Shown here piece by piece: positions 34,942 to 44,041 of a stretch of DNA of 64,000 nucleotides; positions within the stretch are counted from its first letter, which is position 1; each line of letters begins with the position of its first letter. Below the pieces are notes generated by a model. It had not been told where the DNA came from and made no database searches. It saw only the letters and a list, made by a program, of their open reading frames with translations. Origin of the DNA: JACNJF01 sp050288105 (GTDB lineage: Bacteria; Pseudomonadota; Gammaproteobacteria; GCA-001735895). The stretch spans positions 1 to 64,000 of the forward strand of contig JBNKDE010000014.1 in assembly GCA_050288105.1 (NCBI GenBank), in the 5' to 3' direction. Position numbers and translations under genes: made by a program.

Positions 34942-35448
34942 TCAGGAGGCATCCTGTTTTTTTTGTTTTTCCAGTTTCTTTCGGATTCGGTCACGCTTCA
35001 GGCCAGAGATATAATCGACAAAAAGTTTACCTTCCAGGTGATCCATTTCATGCTGGATACAGACAGCTTCCAGCCCATCGGCAGTGATTTCAAAAAACTT
35101 CCCATCGGCATCCTGGGCGCGCACAGCTATTTTTTCTGCGCGTCTTACCGTCTCATAATATCCCGGTACGGAAAGACAGCCCTCATCCATTTCCTCTTCT
35201 CCTTCTCTGGACAGGAATTCAGGGTTTATCAACACCTTAGGCTCGTTCTTTTCTTCCGAAACATCCATCACTAACAAGCGCTTATGAACATTGACCTGAG
35301 TCGCTGCAAGACCAATTCCAGGCGCTTCATACATGGTTTCGAACATGTCACTAATCAGTGTCTTTAAACGATTGTCAAACTCAGTCACCGGGTCGGCTTT
35401 GGTACGCAAACGCGGGTCTGGATAATGTAAAATATTTAATAATGCCAT
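34942..35448 (-). CDS. def: Peptide deformylase
   Basis: This 168-residue metalloenzyme removes formyl from nascent chains. All three motifs are intact: APGIGLAATQVN (GxGxAAxQ, about 43-54), EEMDEGCLSVPGYY (EGCLS, about 85-98) and VCIQHEMDHLEGKLFVDY (QHExDH). Divergent from the LysM lipoprotein gene. Confidence 0.96.
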   Translation of the reverse strand: MALLNILHYPDPRLRTKADPVTEFDNRLKTLISDMFETMYEAPGIGLAATQVNVHKRLLVMDVSEEKNEPKVLINPEFLSREGEEEMDEGCLSVPGYYETVRRAEKIAVRAQDADGKFFEITADGLEAVCIQHEMDHLEGKLFVDYISGLKRDRIRKKLEKQKKQDAS

Positions 35449-35494
35449 AATTTAAACTTCGAGAACATTTACAAGTTTTAGCTCCAAGCTTATG

Positions 35495-35500
35495 ATTATA
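35495..35500 (-). promoter_or_regulatory. Perfect -10 box upstream of def
   Basis: The minus strand reads TATAAT at 35495-35500, about 50 bases before the def start. A matching -35 is not evident. The same position also reads TATAAT shifted by two on the plus strand, so it cannot be assigned firmly to one direction. Confidence 0.4.
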
Positions 35501-35524
35501 ATAGAATCTTAACCATAAAAAAGG

Positions 35525-35551
35525 TTGTAGTTAGATAGAATTCAACTACAA
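35525..35551. repeat. Inverted repeat between def and the LysM gene
   Basis: TTGTAGTT and AACTACAA form a perfect 8-bp inverted repeat around an 11-base centre. It lies upstream of the LysM gene and the divergent def promoter region and could be an operator or a leader hairpin. No T-run follows, so it is not a standard terminator. Confidence 0.45.
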
Positions 35552-35586
35552 TCGCCGAATATAAATACACCAATCCAGGGGTTTCT

Positions 35587-36762
35587 ATGTATAACCTTAA
35601 CAAGCGACTGTTACTACATGGACTGTTCATTTTCGCCGGTTTATCACTGCTAAATGGCTGTTCAACTACTCAAGAGCCATACGCTGTAGTAGAGGAAACG
35701 TCTGTTGAACCAACTGAAATTACAGTCAAAGCTGACCTGACCCCGCCACCGCCACGCGAAACGATCGTCTACGAGCCGGAGCATCCGCAGACCTATATTG
35801 TACAAAAAGGTGACACGTTATGGGATATTTCATCTCACTTTTTACGTGACCCCTGGTACTGGCCAGAGATCTGGTACAAAAACCCACAAATTGAAAACCC
35901 CCACCTGATCTACCCCGGCGACGAACTTGCCATCATTTATGTGGGTGGAGAAAAGCGCATCCAACTGCTAAGACGAGGTGAAACCGGCCAGGCACTGGCC
36001 ACAGGTGGACTCAAAATCGTCAAGCTCTCTCCCAGAATCAGGGCGCAGTCAATCGATGCCAGTATCCCCTCTATCCCTATAGAGTCGATTCGTCAATTGC
36101 TGGAAAAACCAATAATTATCGCTGAAGAAGATCTCGCCAAAGCGGCTTACGTACTTGACAGTCGCGACAACCATCTGGCGAATGCAATCGATGACACCCT
36201 GTATGTACGCAAACTGGATACCTCAACCGGAAATGGCAGATATCAGATATTTCGTCCTAATAAACCTCTGATCGATACCACCACTGGGGAAGTGCTGGGC
36301 TACGAAGCGCTGTACGTAGCTGAAGGCAAGCTTGAAAGAGGTGGCGATCCAGCTTCAGTTCGAGTGACCTCATCTACCCTGGAAATTCTACGTGATGACC
36401 GCCTGCTACCCATAGACAACACCACTATGGAGAGAGACTTCTTTCCTCGCTCTCCCAAAGAAGAGGTTAATGGCCGCATCATTTCATTGCTGGATGGTAT
36501 TTCCCAGCTGGGCCAGTACCAGACCGTAGTCGTTAACCTGGGGTTACGCGACAATATCGCTGTCGGCAATATCCTGGAAATTGAGAAAGAAGGTAAAGTG
36601 GTCATTGATCGTTACGAAGAAGAGAACAACTTTGCCGTGAAACTCCCCAACGAGCGTAGCGGCCTATTAATGATCATCCGTACTTACGAGAAAATGAGCT
36701 TCGGACTGATCATGCAGGCTGAAACCCCCATCCGACTAAACGATGCAGTAAAAACGCCATAG
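35587..36762 (+). CDS. LysM-domain lipoprotein
   Basis: This 391-residue protein has a lipoprotein signal (LSLLNGCSTT, Cys about 25) and one LysM peptidoglycan-binding domain: TYIVQKGDTLWDISSHFLRDPWYWPEIW...YPGDELAI (about 68-117). The longer remainder (about 130-391) is mostly beta and not recognised. The family is encoded next to dprA in many gammaproteobacteria and is annotated only as a LysM peptidoglycan-binding protein. An AGGGG ribosome site lies 5 bases before the ATG. Confidence 0.88.
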   Translation: MYNLNKRLLLHGLFIFAGLSLLNGCSTTQEPYAVVEETSVEPTEITVKADLTPPPPRETIVYEPEHPQTYIVQKGDTLWDISSHFLRDPWYWPEIWYKNPQIENPHLIYPGDELAIIYVGGEKRIQLLRRGETGQALATGGLKIVKLSPRIRAQSIDASIPSIPIESIRQLLEKPIIIAEEDLAKAAYVLDSRDNHLANAIDDTLYVRKLDTSTGNGRYQIFRPNKPLIDTTTGEVLGYEALYVAEGKLERGGDPASVRVTSSTLEILRDDRLLPIDNTTMERDFFPRSPKEEVNGRIISLLDGISQLGQYQTVVVNLGLRDNIAVGNILEIEKEGKVVIDRYEEENNFAVKLPNERSGLLMIIRTYEKMSFGLIMQAETPIRLNDAVKTP

Positions 36763-36777
36763 GATATTATTCTAGGG

Positions 36778-37884
36778 ATGGCCAGGGATGACCTAGCCTG
36801 TTGCCTGGCACTCAACCAGTGCCCAGGCATCGGGCCAGCAAAATTTCGCCAGCTGACGACTGAAACCGGTTTCTCTGTCAGTGAACTATTCCAGCTCTCC
36901 AGTCACCAGCTCAGTCAGTTAAATTTAAAGCAGGAGCAGATCGGATATATTAAAAATCCAGACTGGAGTGCGGTCGACCAGGCACTTGACTGGCTTGTAG
37001 AAGATAGCTCTCACCATATCCTGACGATACTAGACCCTGATTACCCGGAACTGCTGAAAGACACGGTAGATGCCCCGCCCTTGCTGTACGCTATTGGTGA
37101 CCAGGCTCTCCTCCTGACACCCCAGATTGCGATAGTGGGTAGCCGCAACTGTACGCCGGGAGGCGCTGATACGGCGAGTGAGTTTGCCCGCTACCTGAGT
37201 CGCTCAGGACTCACCATCACCAGTGGAATGGCATTAGGTATAGATCAACACGCACATCAGGCAGCATTGAACTGCGCTGGCAAGACCATTGCGGTGATCG
37301 GTACCGGTATCGATAGAATCTACCCTTCCAGAAATAAACAGTTAGCATATGAGATTGCCGAGAAAGGCCTGATTATTTCCGAGTTTCCTCTTGGTACCCC
37401 ACCGTTAAATACCAACTTCCCCAAAAGAAATCGTATTATCAGCGGCCTGAGCCTGGCGGTTCTGGTGGTGGAGGCGACTCGAAAAAGTGGCTCATTAATA
37501 ACCGCAAGAATGGGCATGGAACAGGGTCGGGAAGTGTTTGCCATCCCGGGATCCATTCACAACCCACAGAGCAAAGGCTGTCATCACCTGATACGTCAGG
37601 GAGCGAAACTGGTTGACCAGGCCTCCGATATTATTGATGATATAGGGAGCCTGCTAGGCTTCATCGCAGAGCAGGTGGACACCCATGACGATTCGCAGCA
37701 GAGTTCTGTTTTAGATAGCGAATATCAGGCATTACTGGATGCTATGGGCTATGATCCAGTATCAATAGATACTCTGGTAAACCGCAGTGGCTTGACCATT
37801 GACCAGCTTTCCTCCATGCTGTTAATACTCGAGTTAAACGATCAAATTAAAACCGCACCTGGCGGGCTTTTCATCAGGTGTTGA
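36778..37884 (+). CDS. dprA: DNA processing protein DprA
   Basis: This 368-residue protein loads RecA on single-stranded DNA during natural transformation. An N-terminal helix-hairpin-helix-like part (CPGIGPAKFRQL) is followed by the Rossmann-like domain with IAIVGSRNCTPGGADTASEFARYL, SGMALGIDQHAHQAAL, TIAVIGTGIDRIYPSRN and FPKRNRIISGLS, then a C-terminal winged helix (about 310-368). It begins 15 bases after the LysM gene. Confidence 0.95.
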   Translation: MARDDLACCLALNQCPGIGPAKFRQLTTETGFSVSELFQLSSHQLSQLNLKQEQIGYIKNPDWSAVDQALDWLVEDSSHHILTILDPDYPELLKDTVDAPPLLYAIGDQALLLTPQIAIVGSRNCTPGGADTASEFARYLSRSGLTITSGMALGIDQHAHQAALNCAGKTIAVIGTGIDRIYPSRNKQLAYEIAEKGLIISEFPLGTPPLNTNFPKRNRIISGLSLAVLVVEATRKSGSLITARMGMEQGREVFAIPGSIHNPQSKGCHHLIRQGAKLVDQASDIIDDIGSLLGFIAEQVDTHDDSQQSSVLDSEYQALLDAMGYDPVSIDTLVNRSGLTIDQLSSMLLILELNDQIKTAPGGLFIRC

Positions 37885-37897
37885 GATAGAGGTATAC

Positions 37898-38380
37898 ATG
37901 AAAGAAGGTGTTATAGACGTACTGATGTACATTTTTTCAAGCTATGCAGATAGTGATGACACCCTTCCAGAAGACCGTGAAAGCATTGATGCAGATTTAC
38001 GTGAAGCAGGATTTGACCCCAATGAAATTGATAAAGCCTTTGACTGGTTAGACGGTCTGGCGCTGGCTGGGGATATTCCATCAATAAAGCAGTCAACAAA
38101 AGCCACACGCATCTATTCCAGCTCAGAAACTCTTCGAATGGACACTAAAATCCAGGGTTTTCTGTACTTCCTTGAACAGTCTGGCGTCCTGACCCCTGAA
38201 CTCAGAGAGCTCGTCATTAATCGAATTATGGCGCTCGACGGCAGCGGCCCTGTAGATATGGAAGAGTTTAAATGGGTTGTGATGATGGTATTATTCAACA
38301 ACGCAATCGATCAGGACGAAAATACCCTGATGCATTACGAGGATATCGTGTTTGCAGATCAGCCCGCAATATTTCACTAA
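37898..38380 (+). CDS. smg: Smg family protein
   Basis: This 160-residue protein matches the Smg/DUF494 family (MKEGVIDVLMYIFSSYAD, FDPNEIDKAFDWLDGL, GFLYFLEQSGVLTPELRELVINRIMAL). It is found next to dprA and topA in gammaproteobacteria and its biochemical role is unknown. A GAGG ribosome site precedes the ATG. It lies 13 bases after dprA. Confidence 0.93.
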   Translation: MKEGVIDVLMYIFSSYADSDDTLPEDRESIDADLREAGFDPNEIDKAFDWLDGLALAGDIPSIKQSTKATRIYSSSETLRMDTKIQGFLYFLEQSGVLTPELRELVINRIMALDGSGPVDMEEFKWVVMMVLFNNAIDQDENTLMHYEDIVFADQPAIFH

Positions 38381-38401
38381 AATAATTAAACGATCCAGCC
38401 T

Positions 38402-40852
38402 ATGAGTAGCAACCTCGTTATAGTTGAGTCACCTGCTAAAGCCAAAACTATAGAAAAATACCTCGGTAAAGATTTTAAAGTCCTTGCCTCCTACGGCCAT
38501 GTGCGCGACCTGATTCCCAAGGAGGGTGCAGTAGAAACCGACAACAACTTCAAAATGAACTATGAAGTTGTCGAGCGCAATGAAAAACACATTAAAAATA
38601 TCGCCAAAGAATTAAAAAAAGCCGACACCCTGTATCTGGCAACGGATCCGGATCGCGAAGGGGAAGCGATATCCTGGCATTTATATCAATTGCTGCAGGA
38701 TCGCAAATTGATGAAAAACAAGGAAGCCTACCGTGTTGTCTTCTATGAAATTACCAAACAGGCAGTGACCGAAGCTGTAGCAAACCCACGCGAAATCACC
38801 ATGGACCTGGTGAACGCGCAACAGGCCAGACGTGCGCTGGACTACCTGGTTGGTTTCAACCTGTCACCTCTACTTTGGCGAAAAATCAGGCGAGGACTGT
38901 CTGCTGGGCGCGTACAAAGTCCGGCTCTTCGATTGATCGTAGAACGAGAGCTGGAAATTGAAGCCTTTAATCCTGAAGAATACTGGACCATAGAGTCAGA
39001 CAATGAATTCGAAAAACAGAGTTTTGTTGCCAGGCTTACCCAGTATCAGGGTGAAAAAGTAAAGCAATTTAGTATTACCAATGCGCAACAGGCTGAGCAG
39101 GCACACACCCTGTTAAACAAGGCAGCGGGCGGCAAGCTGACCGTAGCAGAGGTTGAGAAGAAACAACGCAAGCGTAATCCGGCTGCGCCGTTTACCACAT
39201 CGACCCTGCAACAGGAAGCTTCGCGAAAACTTGGCTTTGGTGCACAACGCACCATGCGTATAGCTCAACGGTTATATGAAGGTATAGATATTGGCTCCGG
39301 TCAAACCGGCTTAATCTCCTACATGCGTACTGACTCTGTCTCCTTATCGGCTGAAGCTGTAGAAGATATTCGCACCCTGATCGTGAAGAAATACGGGGCA
39401 GACCTTATTCCTGAATCACCGCGAATATTCAAGACCAAATCAAAAAATGCTCAGGAAGCGCATGAAGCCATACGCCCCACCAGTGCTATGAATACTCCTG
39501 AGCAGATCAAATCCTTCCTTAGTCAGGATGAATACAAACTATATGATTTAATCTGGAAGCGCAGCATTGCCTGCCAGATGATCCATGCCACCATGGACAC
39601 AGTAGCGGTAGACCTGAACGCTGATAGTAACAATACATTCCGAGCCAATGGTTCAACCATTAGAAATCCCGGCTTTATGCTGGTGTATACCGAAAGCCAG
39701 GATGATGCCAAAAACGATGACGCCAAGGAAAATATCCTGCCTCCATTACATAAAGGCGATGTCGTCTCGCTCAAGGAAATACGTCTCGAGCAGCACTTTA
39801 CCGAACCCCCACCACGCTTCAGCGAAGCAAGCCTGGTAAAAACCCTGGAAGAATACGGTATTGGCCGTCCGTCAACCTATGCATCCATCATTACCACCCT
39901 GCTAGACAGGGACTACGTCGAACTGGAAAGTAAAAGGTTCCACCCTACCGATGTCGGTCGAGTAGTGAACAAATTTCTGACTCAGCATTTCACGCGCTAT
40001 GTGGATTATGACTTTACCGCTAAGCTTGAAGACACACTGGATGAAATATCGCGCGGTGAAAGTGAATGGCTACCCCTGATGCAGGACTTTTGGGCATCCT
40101 TCAAAGATCTGGTGGACGACAAGATGGAGTCTGTCAGCCGGGATGAAGCGCTGCAATCTCGTGAGCTGGGTACAGACCCCGACTCTGGCAAACCTGTTTC
40201 CGTCCGCATGGGACGCTATGGCCCGTTTGTTCAGATCGGTACGCGTGAAGATGAAGAGAAGCCTCGGTTTGCCGGACTACGCCCAGGACAGAAAATGGAT
40301 CGAATTACCATGGAAGAAGCGATGCAGCTATTCAAACTGCCTCGTGAACTGGGAGAAACCGAAGAAGGTGAACCTGTTTCTACCAACATTGGTCGCTTTG
40401 GACCCTACGTCAAGTTTGGCAGCAAATATGTATCTCTTAAAACCAAAGAAGGAGACGACCCCTATACCCTTACACTAGAAAGGGCGCTGGAGCTGGTACG
40501 CGAAAAGAAAGAGTTTGAAGCAAACCGAGAAATCAAGGCTTTTGAAGGAACCGAAATTAAAATCCTTCGTGGTCGCTACGGTCCCTATATTACAGACGGC
40601 AATAAGAATGCGCGCATACCAAAAGATATTGAAGACCCTACCTCATTAGATCTTGCAATCTGCCAGGAGTTAATCGACAAAGCGCCTCTGCCCAAGTCCA
40701 AACGTAAAAAAGCGGCTACCAAAAAGAAAGCAGCAGTCAAGAAAAAAGCAGCCAGCAAGAAAAAGGCGGCGCCAAAGAAGAAAGCCGCTAGCAAAAAGAA
40801 GGCAAGCAGTAAAAAAGCCAGCGTCAAAAAAGCAGCCAAAGCGACCGCTTAA
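38402..40852 (+). CDS. topA: DNA topoisomerase I
   Basis: This 816-residue type IA topoisomerase relaxes negative supercoils. The TOPRIM domain begins LVIVESPAKAKTIEKYLG and has DPDREGEAISWHL; the active tyrosine is in LISYMRTDSVSLS (about 306-318). The C-terminal part has three TopoI C-repeats (GRYGPFVQIG, GRFGPYVKFG, GRYGPYITDG) and ends in about 45 residues of Lys/Ala-rich histone-H1-like tail. No four-cysteine zinc ribbons are seen, unlike the 865-residue E. coli enzyme. Confidence 0.96.
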   Translation: MSSNLVIVESPAKAKTIEKYLGKDFKVLASYGHVRDLIPKEGAVETDNNFKMNYEVVERNEKHIKNIAKELKKADTLYLATDPDREGEAISWHLYQLLQDRKLMKNKEAYRVVFYEITKQAVTEAVANPREITMDLVNAQQARRALDYLVGFNLSPLLWRKIRRGLSAGRVQSPALRLIVERELEIEAFNPEEYWTIESDNEFEKQSFVARLTQYQGEKVKQFSITNAQQAEQAHTLLNKAAGGKLTVAEVEKKQRKRNPAAPFTTSTLQQEASRKLGFGAQRTMRIAQRLYEGIDIGSGQTGLISYMRTDSVSLSAEAVEDIRTLIVKKYGADLIPESPRIFKTKSKNAQEAHEAIRPTSAMNTPEQIKSFLSQDEYKLYDLIWKRSIACQMIHATMDTVAVDLNADSNNTFRANGSTIRNPGFMLVYTESQDDAKNDDAKENILPPLHKGDVVSLKEIRLEQHFTEPPPRFSEASLVKTLEEYGIGRPSTYASIITTLLDRDYVELESKRFHPTDVGRVVNKFLTQHFTRYVDYDFTAKLEDTLDEISRGESEWLPLMQDFWASFKDLVDDKMESVSRDEALQSRELGTDPDSGKPVSVRMGRYGPFVQIGTREDEEKPRFAGLRPGQKMDRITMEEAMQLFKLPRELGETEEGEPVSTNIGRFGPYVKFGSKYVSLKTKEGDDPYTLTLERALELVREKKEFEANREIKAFEGTEIKILRGRYGPYITDGNKNARIPKDIEDPTSLDLAICQELIDKAPLPKSKRKKAATKKKAAVKKKAASKKKAAPKKKAASKKKASSKKASVKKAAKATA

Positions 40853-40853
40853 T

Positions 40854-41411
40854 GTGTCGCCCTGGCTACTTAATAAATATGCCCTGGAGATAGCCAAAGG
40901 CGCAGTCTTTGCCTACCCCACCGACACCATCTGGGGACTGGGTTGCCACCCTGACTATCAACCTGCTGTAGAGCGAATTTTAGCCATCAAGAAGCGTCCC
41001 TTCGATAAAGGGATGATCTTGCTATCAAGCTCTATTGACTATTGCCTGCCGTATATCGATGCAGACTATTTTCATACCCAGTATCATCAGATATCCAACC
41101 CTGAATCCCGCCCATCTACCTGGTTGCTCCCGGCAAGTGCAGATTGCCCGGCCTGGTTGACTGGAAAAAACAGTACCATAGCGATTCGCTTAACGCGGCT
41201 TGCCCATATAGGCACCCTGTGCGACAGGATTTCCTGCCCCCTGATCAGCACCAGTGCAAATTTCAGTGGACACAGACCCGCATCAAATGCCTATATAATT
41301 CATAAATACTTTCGAGATAAACTGGATTTCATCATAAGTGGTATCAACTCTGGGTCGAAACAGGCAAGTCGCATCATTGATAAACGAACCGGGGAAATAA
41401 TTCGCGCCTAA
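40854..41411 (+). CDS. tsaC: Threonylcarbamoyl-AMP synthase (YrdC/Sua5 family)
   Basis: This 185-residue protein makes threonylcarbamoyl-AMP for the t6A37 tRNA modification. The motifs are FAYPTDTIWGLGCHPD (about 18-33), KKRPFDKGMILL (KRP-type), WLLPASADCPAWL and LISTSANFSGHRP. The frame starts at GTG 40854, overlapping the topA stop region, so it is translationally coupled to topA. Short TsaC form without the Sua5 C-terminal domain. Confidence 0.92.
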   Translation: MSPWLLNKYALEIAKGAVFAYPTDTIWGLGCHPDYQPAVERILAIKKRPFDKGMILLSSSIDYCLPYIDADYFHTQYHQISNPESRPSTWLLPASADCPAWLTGKNSTIAIRLTRLAHIGTLCDRISCPLISTSANFSGHRPASNAYIIHKYFRDKLDFIISGINSGSKQASRIIDKRTGEIIRA

Positions 41412-41418
41412 TGCAGTA

Positions 41419-41441
41419 TCCTGAACTGCACTGGTTCAGGA
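41419..41441. repeat. Hairpin-forming inverted repeat after tsaC
   Basis: TCCTGAAC and GTTCAGGA form a perfect 8-bp stem around a 7-base loop (TGCACTG) in the 89-base gap between tsaC and hemF. No T-run follows, so it may be a factor-dependent terminator hairpin, a transcript stabiliser or an operator for hemF. Confidence 0.55.
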
Positions 41442-41500
41442 CACTCAACTGACGTGTTAAACTCGCCCACTACTATTAACCATAACTCCGGATTTACTCC

Positions 41501-42412
41501 ATGGCAGTCAATATTGATGCAGTAAGAAGTTACCTGAAAGATTTACAGACCCGCATTTGCACTGGACTGGAGCAGGTTGATGGAAAAGCCCGCTTTGAAA
41601 TCGATAACTGGAAACGAGAATCGGGTGGTGGTGGAAGTACCCGCGTATTAACCCATGGCGCGGTACTGGAACAGGCTGGAGTTAATTTCTCAGAAGTGTA
41701 TGGAGCGAACCTGCCAGCGTCAGCTACCGCACATAGACCAGAGCTGTCTGGACGAGATTTTCGCGCCATGGGGGTCTCCCTGGTGATTCACCCACATAAC
41801 CCTTACGTACCCACGTCACACGCCAATGTGCGCTTTTTTATAGCTGAAAAACCAGACAGTGACCCGGTATGGTGGTTTGGCGGCGGTTTCGATCTCACCC
41901 CCTATTATGGTAATAAAGATGACTGTAAACACTGGCACCAGACAGCGCAGCAAGCTTGCGCAGGATTTGGAGAGCACAGCTATGAACGTTACAAGAAGTG
42001 GTGCGATGAATACTTTTTCCTGAAGCATAGAAATGAGCCGCGCGGAATCGGCGGTTTATTTTTTGATGACCTGAATACCCCTGACTTTGATACGGCATTC
42101 GCCTTTATGCAAAGCGTTGGTAATCATTACCTACCTGCCTATATACCTATCGTTGAAAAACGTAAAGACACCGCATTTACCCAGGCACAAAGAGATTTTC
42201 AACTTTATCGGCGTGGTCGCTATGTGGAATTCAACCTGGTCTATGACAGAGGCACCTTATTTGGCCTGCAATCCGGTGGACGTACCGAATCGATTCTGAT
42301 GTCACTACCCCCCGTTGTCCACTGGAAATACAATTACCAGCCAGAGCCCGGCTCAGCAGAAGCTGAACTTTACGAAACCTATCTGACCCCCAAAGACTGG
42401 ATCAATGAATAA
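41501..42412 (+). CDS. hemF: Oxygen-dependent coproporphyrinogen III oxidase
   Basis: This 303-residue enzyme decarboxylates coproporphyrinogen III to protoporphyrinogen IX using oxygen. Signatures include WKRESGGGGSTRVL, SLVIHPHNPYVPTSHANVRFF (about 95-115), WWFGGGFDLTPYYG, FFLKHRNEPRGIGGLFFDD, FTQAQRDFQLYRRGRYVEFNLVYDRGT and RTESILMSLPP. Full length. It shows the organism makes heme aerobically. Confidence 0.97.
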   Translation: MAVNIDAVRSYLKDLQTRICTGLEQVDGKARFEIDNWKRESGGGGSTRVLTHGAVLEQAGVNFSEVYGANLPASATAHRPELSGRDFRAMGVSLVIHPHNPYVPTSHANVRFFIAEKPDSDPVWWFGGGFDLTPYYGNKDDCKHWHQTAQQACAGFGEHSYERYKKWCDEYFFLKHRNEPRGIGGLFFDDLNTPDFDTAFAFMQSVGNHYLPAYIPIVEKRKDTAFTQAQRDFQLYRRGRYVEFNLVYDRGTLFGLQSGGRTESILMSLPPVVHWKYNYQPEPGSAEAELYETYLTPKDWINE

Positions 42413-42827
42413 ACCACCAAGCCCTAACTTTCCTGAGATTGAAATCACCTCAGAAAACAAATGTGATCTATGCACCAACTCAAAATGTTGTACCTACATC
42501 ACCCAGCATATCGATACGCCCAAATCCAAATATGATTTCGAAATCCTGTTATGGCAAATTTCTCATAAAAAGGTAGCTGTATACAAAGATGAAGATGGAT
42601 GGTTCATCATCTTTGAAACCGAATGCCTGCACCTGGAAATGGATGGTCGATGTGGGATCTACCAGGATCGCCCCACCATTTGTCGTAGTCATTCCAATGA
42701 TTATTGTGAATTCGATGCCCCCGCCGAAGAAGGCTTTGAACTGTGGTTTCCAGACTATGATTCGTTGCTTGCTTACTGTAAAAAACGCTTCAGGAAGTGG
42801 AGCACGGGAAATCCACCACCAGAATAA
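42405..42827 (+). CDS. YkgJ-family cysteine cluster protein
   Basis: This 140-residue protein has eight cysteines in the pattern of the CxxCxxxxCC family thought to bind zinc or iron-sulfur: CDLCTNSKCC (about 21-30), ECLHLEMDGRCGIYQDRPTICR and DYC. The start overlaps the hemF 3' end by eight bases, so it is probably co-translated. The function is unknown; a role linked to heme or metal handling would be guesswork. Confidence 0.82.
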   Translation: MNKPPSPNFPEIEITSENKCDLCTNSKCCTYITQHIDTPKSKYDFEILLWQISHKKVAVYKDEDGWFIIFETECLHLEMDGRCGIYQDRPTICRSHSNDYCEFDAPAEEGFELWFPDYDSLLAYCKKRFRKWSTGNPPPE

Positions 42828-42837
42828 AGTAACAGAG

Positions 42838-43443
42838 TCAACCTGCCGCCAGTAATTTTCGCAAATCGACGGCGATTATCTGTGGATCTTCTTCGTGAGG
42901 TTCGTAAAACTGGATTACCCCACGCTGGTCGATGAGATAGATAACAGAACTGTGATCAATCACATAGCCCATCGCAGAATCTTTCAGAGGTACTTTCTCA
43001 TAGATCACATTGTACTGACGCGCTATCTTATCGATATGTTCGCGGTTATCTCCAGTCAGGCCCACATAACCAGGGTTAAACCCCTTAACAAAGATATCCA
43101 GTGCTCTTGGTGTATCCCTTTCAAAATCTACCGAGACAAATATACCCTGTACCTTTGCTGCCTGTTCAGGAGAGAGTAATTTAATCGCTTCAGTCAGGTT
43201 ATACAGAGAGGTCGGACAGATATCTGGACATGACATATAACCGAAATAAAGCGCGACAACCTTACCCTTGTAGTCACTTAGGGATACGGGGCCATTCACA
43301 GACTGCAGTGTAAAATCCCCACCTGCGCCTGGGATAAGGTCGCTACCCTGTCTGACCAGGTATTGTTGTGCGAGTAAAATACCGCCAAAAAAACAGACGG
43401 CAATGACCCAGAAATAAACCGTTTTTGAGTTTTTCGCTTGCAT
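42838..43443 (-). CDS. SCO1/SenC-family copper chaperone
   Basis: This 201-residue membrane-anchored thioredoxin-fold protein helps assemble the CuA site of cytochrome oxidase. One N-terminal membrane helix (about 10-26) is followed by the copper-binding CPDICPTS (CxxxC, about 73-80) and the distal histidine in YVIDHSSVIYLID (about 158-170). It is encoded 10 bases after a PCu(A)C chaperone, a common pairing for copper delivery. Confidence 0.9.
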   Translation of the reverse strand: MQAKNSKTVYFWVIAVCFFGGILLAQQYLVRQGSDLIPGAGGDFTLQSVNGPVSLSDYKGKVVALYFGYMSCPDICPTSLYNLTEAIKLLSPEQAAKVQGIFVSVDFERDTPRALDIFVKGFNPGYVGLTGDNREHIDKIARQYNVIYEKVPLKDSAMGYVIDHSSVIYLIDQRGVIQFYEPHEEDPQIIAVDLRKLLAAG

Positions 43444-43453
43444 GATTTTGATG

Positions 43454-43930
43454 CTAGTGTTTTTTGTTTTCGTGACCTTTCATAGCGGGCTTCATCATCA
43501 CCCTGTGTATGGGCACCGAAATCAGCTGATGACTGCCATCAGAAAATCCGAGATCAACATCTACCGATTCACCAACATTCAGATCGCGCAGCAGGCCAAT
43601 AAACATAATATGCAGACCGCCGGGTTCAAGTACCACGGTTTGATTCGAAGGCAGGTCAATCTTATCGATCTTGCGCATGCGCATAACGCCACTGTCATTT
43701 ACATGTGTATGCAGCTCGACTACCTTAGCTGCGTCGCTACTCGCGCTAACCAGTTCTGCATGCTCACCCTGATTAGTAATCTGCATAAAAACGGCAGAGT
43801 TTCTCTGGTCCTTAATCGCAGAACGCGCGAACGCGTTGTCTATGACCAGATTATTGGATACTTCTGCCAGGGCTGGAAAACTAAACAGCAATACTGCAAG
43901 AAAATACAAACGTTTCATCAAAGCATCCAA
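43454..43930 (-). CDS. PCu(A)C-family periplasmic copper chaperone
   Basis: This 158-residue protein has a signal peptide (MKRLYFLAVLLFSFPALA, preceded by a few residues) and the copper site HX10MX21HXM, visible as HTHVNDSGVMRM...EPGGLHIMF (about 72-112). Its family delivers Cu(I) to the CuA and CuB sites of cytochrome oxidases together with Sco. The methionine at residue 5 (MKRLYF) could be the real start, which would give a tighter signal peptide. Confidence 0.9.
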   Translation of the reverse strand: MDALMKRLYFLAVLLFSFPALAEVSNNLVIDNAFARSAIKDQRNSAVFMQITNQGEHAELVSASSDAAKVVELHTHVNDSGVMRMRKIDKIDLPSNQTVVLEPGGLHIMFIGLLRDLNVGESVDVDLGFSDGSHQLISVPIHRVMMKPAMKGHENKKH

Positions 43931-44041
43931 TTGTAAAAAGGACTGGATATTACCCTAAACAGCCCTGCAGGTGTAGGGACAATTTGTCACAGCAAAGCGC
44001 ACACAAAACATTCATTCTGTATCGAGCCCAGGCGGGAAGTC

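Noticed and set aside
40585..40897. Minus-strand hydrophobic frames opposite the topA tail
   Set aside because: They mirror the Lys/Ala repeat codons and are not independent genes.
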